Part shown: positions 57,046 to 64,000 of the stretch, in pieces
Layout: the number at the start of each line of letters is the position of its first letter
How positions within the stretch are numbered: the first letter of the stretch is position 1
DNA from: Flaccisagitta enflata
Taxonomy: Eukaryota > Chaetognatha > Sagittoidea > Aphragmophora
Length of the DNA stretch: 64,000 nt
Direction of reading: 5' to 3'
Assembly (NCBI GenBank): GCA_965153355.1
Contig: OZ231128.1
Location: 1,116,001-1,180,000 of the forward strand
The notes under the pieces: generated by a model
Databases searched by the model: none
The model's input: only the letters and a program-made list of their open reading frames with translations
Told to the model about the DNA's origin: nothing
Position numbers and translations under genes: made by a program

Positions 57046-57445
57046 GGTCAGCGGTACCCGGTGCCCTGCTTGGAGTGATCAGCTGAAGAAGTGGAGTGAG
57101 AGCAGGGCAGCGGCCCCAAAGGGTCGATGTCCTGTAGGACACAGGGGTGAATTTCCAAACGTCCTGAGAAGCACATTTATGGACTGATTTGATTGATTTA
57201 GCATAGGGATGAGGGCAGATTAGAAACCTGACAGGATTATTTTGAGAGCTACATTGAAACCCTAGTTGTCAGATTTTAGGTTTGAGAGATCTGATTTTAC
57301 ACCTGAAATGGTTGATACTGGGCCTGACATGGCTGATTTAGGGCCCCAGTGACCCGATTCTATGCTTGAGAGAGCTAATTTTGGGCCTGAAAGGCCTGAT
57401 TTTGGAACTGAGAGGGCAGAGTCTTAGGCCTGGGAGGACTGAAAA
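57046..57445 (-). mobile_element. Foldback remnant FB14
   Basis: It starts with the tail (GGTCAGCGGTACCCGGTGCC), then an AGCAGGGC stem and GGGCAGCGGCCCCAAAGGG. The type-III inner arm TCCTGTAGGACACAGGGGTG follows and then decayed units (GGCCTGAAAGGCCTGATTTT). No right arm is found. Confidence 0.7.
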
Positions 57446-57464
57446 ATACATACAATTGTCCCTG

Positions 57465-57575
57465 ATTTGATCTAACAAATAAAAAGATTTGCAGTGACTG
57501 AAGACAAAAACCTGGTGAAAAGTGACCAATGATTACGACTTTTTTCCTCACGGCGACAGCCGCCATTACTGGTAA
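57465..57575. repeat. Dispersed duplicate of the 18.55-18.66 kb segment
   Basis: It has the same ~110-bp block as at 18.55 kb. It begins inside the preceding foldback remnant flank. On the minus strand it includes a short open piece with ATGGCGGCTGTCGCC followed by GTGAGG. Confidence 0.7.
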
Positions 57576-57693
57576 CAACAAGTTTGATTAGTTTGCCACA
57601 GTTACTACAGCGCAGGTATTGCTTTTATTCAGATGACTGAGTGTTTGCGTTTCTGTCTGTATTTTGTTGTTCTTTTCCTGATGGTTTTCTCAC

Positions 57694-57780
57694 CTTTTTC
57701 ATCGTTTTTCAATTTTGCCTGGAGGGTTGCTATTATCAACTCCAGTTTGGCGATTTTCCCAAGCTCGGAGTTTGCAGGTG
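57694..57780 (-). CDS. Probable coiled-coil exon of the collagen-type gene (87 bp)
   Basis: The acceptor CTCTCAG and the strong donor GTGAGAAAACC bound 87 open bases in phase 1-1. The peptide (GKIAKLELIIATLQAKLKND) has hydrophobic residues spaced as a heptad, so it should form a short coiled coil. Such segments often precede triple helices in membrane or non-fibrillar collagens and start trimer formation. Its phase lets it join either the 27866-27913 or the 27537-27671 exon. The ~30-kb separation means that membership of the same gene is inference. Confidence 0.55.
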
Positions 57781-58002
57781 CTGAGAGCAATATAGGAATA
57801 AACCAAATATCAGAGCTATGAAGCCCAACACAGGGAAATATTGCAGCTAGTTGGGTAAGGGCAGTCCTGTACTAGTATAGTAGTACTATAGTTGTACTAT
57901 ATTTGTACAGAATTACAGCGCAACAGTATTTCATTGTTGCATACTTTACCAATAAAGGCGGCTTCAGCGGCAAGAAATAATCTGTAAATGTTTATGTTTT
58001 TT

Positions 58003-58121
58003 GTCGCGGACACGCGACTCTACACCTTTACGTTACGAATTTTGTTGAATTCCGAGCAGGTATTGCATTACGGCCCCTGCCCAATCGTCCGCGACTGTCT
58101 TGCCGTGTATCCGGCCTTGTT
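58003..58121 (+). repeat. AGTCGCG-headed element, shortest copy (HE8)
   Basis: Head GTCGCGGACACGCGACTC, then TACACCTTTACG, ACGGCCCCTGCCCAATCGTC and tail GTGTATCCGGCCTTGTT, all within about 119 bp. It closely resembles the 17.1-kb copy without the GGTC microsatellite. Confidence 0.75.
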
Positions 58122-58555
58122 CTTTCCTTCTCTTCAACCCTCTCCCATGTCTTCTCTTTTGTTATCCCTCGCCTTATCTCTCACTCCCCTTCCTTTTTAG
58201 GACACATGGGTGAATTTCCATATGTTTGTCCATCCATCCATCTATCCCTCCTTCCGTCCATCCATTCCCTCTCCAAGCTTCTCCAGCCTCAAATTCCCAT
58301 TGAATTACAAGAAAAATACATAACCAACTTCCTAATGAATAACATGGAATATTTTAAAAAAAGTAAAAAAAAAAGCACATTTCCCATTGATTAATAGGCA
58401 AAAATGTGAATTTCCCTTTCATTAACATGGAAATTGTCAAGAAATTGAAAAAAATGCCAAATTCCCATCAATTATCATGAAAAATTGCACCTAAGGCCTC
58501 AAATATGCTTGATTTTAGGTTGATTGAAGTCATTCTTTAGGTTAATTAAAGTCAG
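58122..58555. other. No gene seen; foldback-like half arm
   Basis: It contains ACACATGGGTGAATTTCCAT (58202), resembling the type-III inner arm of the foldbacks, and a CATCCATCC microsatellite. ATTCCCATTGATTA-like words occur several times. No coding is seen. Confidence 0.45.
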
Positions 58556-59003
58556 TGGCCCCGAAGGAGACAAAGTCCTGTAGAACACAGGGGGTCTTTT
58601 GTTTGTCTGTTTGCCCGTTATTCGTTTCGTTTATTATTCCCCCCCCAGGCCCTCTCAGGCCAGAAATCTTCCCTCTCAGGCCTGAAATCTGCCCTCTTAG
58701 GCTTGAAATCTGCCCTCTCAGGCCTGAAATCCGCTTTCTCAGGCCTGAAACCTGTCCTCTCAGGCCTTAAATCTGCCCTTGCAGATTCAAGGCCTGAGAG
58801 GGCAGATTTCAGGCCTGAGAGGGCAGATTTCAGGCCTGAGAGGGCCTGGGGGGGACTGACTGATGAATGGACGAATGGAAGAACAAAAGTCCACCTGTGT
58901 TCTACAGGACTTTGTCCCCCTCGGAGCCGCTGCCCTGCTTCCTCTCATTCTGATTTACAACCATGCAAAGCAGGTAACGGGTATCGCTGACCACATATTG
59001 CTT
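58556..59003 (+). mobile_element. Foldback module FB11, array inverted at midpoint
   Basis: The left arm is degraded (AGTGGCCCCGAAGGAG) but is followed by TCCTGTAGAACACAGGGGG. The 21-bp array (CAGGCCTGAAATCTGCCCTC) flips at about 58790 to GGCCTGAGAGGGCAGATTTC. After GGGGGG and GAACAAAAGTCC comes the inverse arm ending GAGCCGCTGCCC. The tail stem is TGCCCTGC with GCAGG and the tail GGGTATCGCTGACCACATAT. Confidence 0.8.
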
Positions 59004-59087
59004 GTTAAGCCAATTGAATCATTTTGTGTCATTTCAAGTAATTTTCAGTCATTTTTGGTTATGCGATTGTGTAATTAAGTACATATG

Positions 59088-59122
59088 TATGTCTCGCACG
59101 CAACTTACAGGTGATGGCCTTG
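59088..59122 (+). repeat. AGTCGCG-family tail fragment
   Basis: TCTCGCACGCAACTTACAGG, then TGATGGCCTTGTT, preceded by degenerate AAGTCATT words (59020-59060). It resembles the tail of the composite element at 30.2 kb. Its head was not found upstream of FB11. Confidence 0.6.
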
Positions 59123-59248
59123 TTACGTCCGAGCCCTCTTTCAATCATTTACCCCCCCTTGCTTATTCCAGCTGCTTTTCTTTATGGTCCCGTGCTACAC
59201 GACTCTACATCCCGCTTAGTCTGTTGGTTGGTCACAACTTACTTTTTT

Positions 59249-59863
59249 GGGCAGCGGCCCCGAAGGGGACGAAGTCCTGTAGAACACAGGGGACTTTCGT
59301 TCGTTCGTTCGTTCGTTTGTTTCTCCGTTTGTTCGTCCCCCCCAGGCCCTATCAGGCCTGAAATCTGCCCTCTCAGACCTGAAATCTGCCTTCTCAGGCC
59401 TGAAATCTGCCCTCTCAGGCCTTGAATCTGCCCTCTCTGGCCTAAAATTTACCCTTTCAGGCCTGAAACCTGTCCTCTCAGGCTTGAATCTGCCCTCTCT
59501 GCCTGAAATCTGCCCTCTCAGATTCAAGGCTTGGAGGGTCCAGGCCTGAGCAGATTTCAGGCCTGAGAAGCAGATTTTGGCCTGAGAGGGCAGATTTCAG
59601 GCCTGAGAGAACTTGGGGCGGACATGGAGAAACGACGGCGAGGCAACGAATGAGCGAGCGAGCGAGCGAGCGAGCGAGCGAGCGAGGAGCGAGCGAGCGA
59701 GCGGGCGAGCGAGCGAGCGAGCGAGCGAGCGAACGAACAAACAAACGAAAGTCCCCTGTGGTCTACAGGACTTTGTCCCCTTTGGGGCCGCTGCCCTGCC
59801 TCCCATTCCAATTTACAACCATGCAAAGCAGGGCAACGGGTATCGCTGACCACGTATTGCCCT
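59249..59863 (+). mobile_element. Foldback module FB12 with (GAGC)n
   Basis: Left arm GGGCAGCGGCCCCGAAGGGG, TCCTGTAGAACACAGGGGAC and a (GTTC)n run. The 21-bp array flips orientation near 59530. A (GAGC)n microsatellite (59650-59735) mirrors the left GTTC run in position. The inverse arm ends GGGGCCGCTGCCC, and the tail has TGCCCTGCCT/AAGCAGGGCA and GTATCGCTGACCACGTATTG. Confidence 0.87.
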
Positions 59864-59876
59864 TGGGCGACCTGTT

Positions 59877-60327
59877 GGGCAGTGACCCCGACCTATGCTT
59901 TCACATACAGGGAAATTTTTCCTCCTCCTCCTCCTCCATCTTCGTATTCCCCCCCCTCAACCTACAGGCCCATATATCAGCCTTGAGGCCCATATACAAG
60001 CCTTGAGGCCCAAATTCCAGTTTTGAGGCTCAAATCCCCGCCTGAAGGTCCAAATCCCAGCCTTGAGCCCAAAGTCCTAGCCTCAAGACTGGGATTTGGG
60101 CCTTGAGGCTGAGATGTGGGCCTTGTGGCTGAGAAATGGACCTGAAGGTTGGGGGAGGGGGTGCGGAGGAGGGGAAGGAGAAGGAGGAGGAAAAATTTCC
60201 CAATATGTGAAAGCGTAGGTCATTGACCTCTTTGGGGCCACTGCCCTGCTCCTCCCTTAACTACTACAATCATAACCCACTTAAGCAGAGCACGGGTACC
60301 GCTGATCATCTAACGCTTTTGCGACTA
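59877..60327 (+). mobile_element. Foldback module FB13 (type I)
   Basis: The left arm is shortened (GGGCAGTGACCCCGACCTAT). GCTTTCACATACAGGG, TCC run, C-run and the 20-bp array follow, flipping orientation near 60085. G-run, GGA run and inverse arm end GGGGCCACTGCCC. The tail stem is TGCCCTGCT with AGCAGAGCA, ending CATCTAACGCTTTTGCGACT. It starts within a few bases of the end of FB12. Confidence 0.85.
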
Positions 60328-60616
60328 TCATGCTCCTACCCAAATGGTCTAGTGACCTCAAATATGGCCCCTGCCGACCTGCACGCGACTGAGGTAGTCA
60401 AAATACTGGCATTTTATTCTCTCATCAGCCTGAAGCGCATGCAACTTTTCTATTTTCCAATTAAGAAAAAAATGATTTAAGAAAAAAAGATCAGATTTCA
60501 CTAAAACTAAGAGAATATGTGCTTCTCCTAAGCAACCAGTTTTCTGGCATTTCTCCTATGCCTAATGTGTTTTTGAATATCTTGGAAAATCTTGATTTTT
60601 GTAGAAAATATCCATA

Positions 60617-61204
60617 CCCCGTGTTCAATCTCAAAGTCGGAAAAGTAAAAGCTTTCAATTTCTAAATGCAACCAGTCAGTGATTTCAAATCATTTTCCAA
60701 TGGTAGTAATATGGTTGATGTTTTTTGTATAAAAATTTTATTGGTTTAGCCTCAATAGTTTGCCCACAACATCAATATTAAGTAAAACAAGAATATAAAG
60801 TTTGAGCTAAAAAACTCATTTCAATCATGATTGTTTTTCTAAAAATTGCACTAATTTCTAAACAAATTGAAGTAAAAATGTCAGATTGGTCTCAAATTAA
60901 GTATAATTTGAAGATGTTTATATCTGAGACCAATCTGGCCCAGATTATCAAGCCGTTTGAAAATTTAAGGCAGAATATTGAAAAACAATGTCGATAAAGA
61001 TATGAGTTTTTGAGCTTAAACTGTGAATACTTGTTTTACTTCAAATTGATGTTGACGACAAACTATTTGAGCTAGACCAATGAAATTTTTACACAAAAAA
61101 CGTCAAACATAATACTACAAGAGAAAAATGGTTTGAAAACACTGACTTTTAGCGTTTAGAAATGTAAGCTTTTTACTTTCCCGACTTTGAGATTGAACAC
61201 CCTG
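60617..61204. mobile_element. Palindromic MITE with TA duplication (588 bp)
   Basis: The right end is GACTTTGAGATTGAACACCCTG and its inverse at the left starts at 60617 with a few changes (CCCCGTGTTCAATCTCAAAG). TA flanks both ends (60615-60616 and 61205-61206). The centre near 60915 contains an inverse pair of ATTGGTCTCAAATTAAG and GAGACCAATCTGG. CAGGGTGTTC-like ends suggest a mariner-type MITE. Confidence 0.85.
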
Positions 61205-62672
61205 TATTGATACTGATACTATCTGGACTCTACAGCAAAATTATGTAAACAAAATAGAAGCTAATTAATCTTTGTATAACAAATCTAAAAAAAAACTGTA
61301 GAATATATCAAGCACAGTGTGATTCATCTCATTTGCAACAATATATGTCTACATAACTAAAAAAGTAATAAAGAAAATTCAATTTTGAAAAAAAAACTCT
61401 TTTAACAATTTTTGAGGATTTTTGAAAAAAAAAGTTCCTCATTTCACTCATGAACTAATAATCATGCTATGCAAAATAGGCTATTTGTCATATTGTTGTT
61501 AAACTGATTTAAAAAAAAAGAATTCATCTCATTTCAAAATATTTTAGTTGTTAACACTATATTTTCTTCAAAAAACATTTTTTGGAAATACAGAGAAACA
61601 AACAACTTTTTTTCAAAATTTGATGAAAGAAATACAAAAATTTGCAGAATTCAACTTTTCTTCCTTTTATGTCCATGGCATCAGATTTTTTTCTCTCAAA
61701 AATCCATGACAATTGTTTATAAGAAAATACCATACAATCATCTTCAAGAAACTCTTTTTACAATTGAATTATCTGTAATACTTTTTGAGTTATGCTGTCA
61801 TGAAATGTTGCAATTGAGATGTATCATACTGTATTTACTATTCCGCCTACAAACTTTTGTATGATAAACTTTTCAAAATTGATGATGTTTAGAAAGCTCT
61901 TCAAAAGATTTTTCATTTGAGTTGTGTCTGGAAATTTTTAATTAAATCGTTTAGAAGCATGAGTATTTTGAACCTGAATACTCCATCTCAAGAATGAGTG
62001 CTAAAAATTGGCCATAGATATCCGGACAGTGGGTGTATAAGATGGCGAGCATTGGACGGCAAGATTTAGTGTGTCAACAAGGGTAAAAAAAAAATTTCAT
62101 AAGAATAAAAATAGGAAAAAACATAAAGAAAATCATTGAGGTTTATTATAGAAAATGATTTACTGCAAAATTTGCATTTAAATAGGACAAAAGAGCAAGT
62201 AAAGCCATCTTTAACAAAATGTTTTCACTTGAAAATATTCAAAATTTGATATTTTTTCTCTGATAGGAAGCTTGTCATAATCATAACTTTGCATAGAAAA
62301 TGAAAAAAAAAGACAAAAATGTAGAACATGGCCGCCTTCCAAAATTGATTACAGAGGCGGCTATGTTTTTGAAAATGCAAAATTTCTTTGCATTAGTGAG
62401 TCTTATAATTTTGACAGCAGTAATGAGATAAAAGATGTAAGCAAAATTTCTTTTGAAATCCTTATTTTCTTTGCTTTTCTCAAGTGAATTGCTGATTCAA
62501 AGGTTCTTTTAAGGTCAGCACATGACAAAGACATACACACAGAATATTTCTGGAAACAATTTGTTCCATGAAAATATTTGTTGCACCATAAGATTTTAAC
62601 TATAGTTGAAAAAATAGGGCAAAACACTAAATGTTGACATCAAATGCTCGCCGTCATAAGTTCTTTTATTGA
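61205..62672. other. AT-rich sequence with no gene seen
   Basis: Long A and T runs. A segment at 61760-61835 (TGTCATGAAATGTTGCAATT) is inversely similar to 20105-20165. Another copy of the TTTTCATTTGAGTTGTGTCT-type motif lies at 61905. No open frame is convincing. Confidence 0.45.
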
Positions 62673-63300
62673 CTAGAAGTGGAGTGCAAACATGTCAAAA
62701 CACATCAAATAATTGGCATCACTGTCTTTGGCATTCACCGCCGCCTGCACACACTGTGACAGTGACTTGTAGAGAAATTAGAGGTACTCTGTAGTGATGT
62801 TGTACCTAACCTTACATACAATTTTTTCCAGCCTTGGTTTTAATGCTGTTTTCTTGTGTTCCTGCAAGTTCCATATTAACTCCTGAAGTTTTCAACAGGA
62901 TAGAGATCCAGATTGGTCAGCGCCAGCCCGGGAAGAGCTTTACCTATCCATCTTGATGCTATGTCTTTGTACATTTACACTATCATTTAGATTCTCAGCA
63001 TAAAACAATCAGGGCATTTGTTGGCAGAATAGCTTTTAAAACTTTTTCATTGATTGAAGATGTCTCAAGGTCAAGAAGTAGCAATGACAAAAAAGAGAGC
63101 ATCTTTGGCCCAAGAAAAGAGATTGCTCAACAGCTCTGCCTCTCATCTCCCTTATACTTGAATAACCTTGGAATATCCTCCTCATTTTACCACTGGTTGA
63201 GCATCTAACAACTTTGCCCATTAGGGTCTCAAGCCACGTCCTCCCATTGGTTGGTATCATAAGCAAAAGTAGTTAACAATCTTATTCTCAAGTAACGACC
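62673..63300 (-). pseudogene. Decayed Tc1/mariner-like transposase C-terminal half
   Basis: Several short stretches, in changing frames, follow the order of a Tc1/mariner DDE transposase. There is VVRCSTSGKMRRIFQGYSSI near 63.2 kb. VQRHSIKMDR and then LTNLDLYPVENF (compare the family SPDLNPIENLW word, whose Asp is catalytic) lie near 62.9 kb. A C-terminal CVQAAVNAKDSDANYLMCFD ends at a stop at 62673-62675. Frame changes and stops between these pieces make it non-functional. Whether it once mobilised the TA-flanked MITEs in the window cannot be told from the sequence. Confidence 0.5.
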
Positions 63301-64000
63301 TTTTGCTTTTAGTTACCAATTGAAAGAAATTGCAAGACTGCAATGAGATTTCCATGTGTTTTTTCTCTTGTTCTGGCAAAATCCGGTCTCTGAAATTTGA
63401 AACTTAAAGTTTTTGGAGGCATAGCTAAAGGCTGATCAAAGAATTTCCATGGCAAAAGGCGGCAATGAATATTTTTTTCTCCCCCATAGGAGTCAATTTG
63501 TCTTTAGATGTTTGTGACATTGGTGTAAATGGGAATAAGACCTAGAAATTTGGTCACGGCACCCATCAAGCCTGGATCTAAGATGGGAACTATAGAATTT
63601 TGTGAAATAATTTTTACCCTAATTGCGCAATTTGACTTTGACATGAAGCTATGTGATTTGGTGCTCTGCACCAGTGCGCCATCTTCAAATAACTAGGAAA
63701 AAAGCCCCACTGCACCGGCAAAAAGCAAGGGTTTTCTTTTTTCTGCTGTCATTTCCTAACAAATAGAGATACAGGAACCAGCTTGGTCTCATTTGATAGA
63801 TTTTTTTAGATGTTATTTTGAAGAAAAAAATCATCTCATTGCTAATAAAATTAAGCCAGTTATGACACTTTGAAATTGTCCAAATATATACAGACAGCTC
63901 CTAGAATTTCTTTTGAATTGGGCCATTATTTTTGTTATTTTCGTCATGAAAAAGATCTCAAATTCTTAGATAGCTGAGAGTCAATGAGATAGCAATATGG
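63301..64000. other. No gene recognised
   Basis: On the minus strand 63300-63420 has a short open piece (MPPKTLSFKFQRPDFARTRE) that could be the N-terminal remnant of the same transposase, but I cannot support it. The motif AGCTTGGTCTCATTTGATAG occurs at 63780. Confidence 0.35.

Larger units (their letters stand above)
59190..60405 (+). mobile_element. AGTCGCG-family element carrying two foldbacks (HE9)
   Basis: The head is degraded (CGTGCTACACGACTCTACAT, CCCGCTTAGTCTGTTGGTTG). FB12 and FB13 follow back to back, and then ATGCTCCTACCCAAATGGTC and a CTGCACGCGACTGAGGTAG tail lacking the final CCTTGTT. Confidence 0.65.

Overview
This is non-coding-rich nuclear DNA of a eukaryote, most likely a marine invertebrate animal; the species cannot be named from the sequence. 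Signs are collagen Gly-X-Y exons with GT/AG splice sites, three families of non-LTR retrotransposon with AP endonuclease and reverse transcriptase, TA-flanked palindromic MITEs, a hAT-like and a Tc1/mariner-like relic, a tRNA-derived SINE and very heavy microsatellite content. There are no bacterial operons, ribosome binding sites or CRISPR.

Layout. 0-5.4 kb: GA, CTT and very long GTT microsatellites, a foldback element and a reverse transcriptase fragment. 5.4-12 kb: a large inverted repeat and a broken Jockey-like retrotransposon on the minus strand. 13.3-17.3 kb: an element filled with a 10-bp AATGACTTAG-type array, then a hAT-like element. 19-28 kb: minus-strand collagen exons separated by MITEs, a 29/58-bp satellite and microsatellites. 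28.3-30.3 kb: a composite element holding a SINE and a foldback. 31.3-36.2 kb: an apparently intact, GC-rich CR1-like retrotransposon. 36.4-41.6 kb: nested satellites and foldbacks. 43.1-48.8 kb: a segmental duplication interrupted by a 4.04-kb long-terminal-inverted-repeat element. 49-55 kb: a second Jockey-like retrotransposon split by a MITE. 55.6-60.4 kb: the other half of the duplication, a probable coiled-coil exon and more foldbacks. 60.6-64 kb: a palindromic MITE and a decayed Tc1/mariner transposase.

The only plausible host gene is a collagen-type gene on the minus strand. Five candidate exons (57.7, 27.9, 27.6, 19.5 and 19.1 kb) all begin and end in phase 1, so they can be spliced in one frame: a coiled-coil segment, then Gly-X-Y blocks. 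If they are one gene, most of the window is its introns.

The most unusual material is a family of about 14 foldback modules. Each has GGGCAGCGGCCCC-type inverted arms enclosing a 20- or 21-bp minisatellite whose monomers are themselves near-palindromic, and most have a one-sided tail with a hairpin whose stem is kept while its loop changes. They sit inside a second family of elements headed by an AGTCGCG/CGCGACT hairpin. Paralogous copies within the window supply empty sites that show several of these insertions directly.
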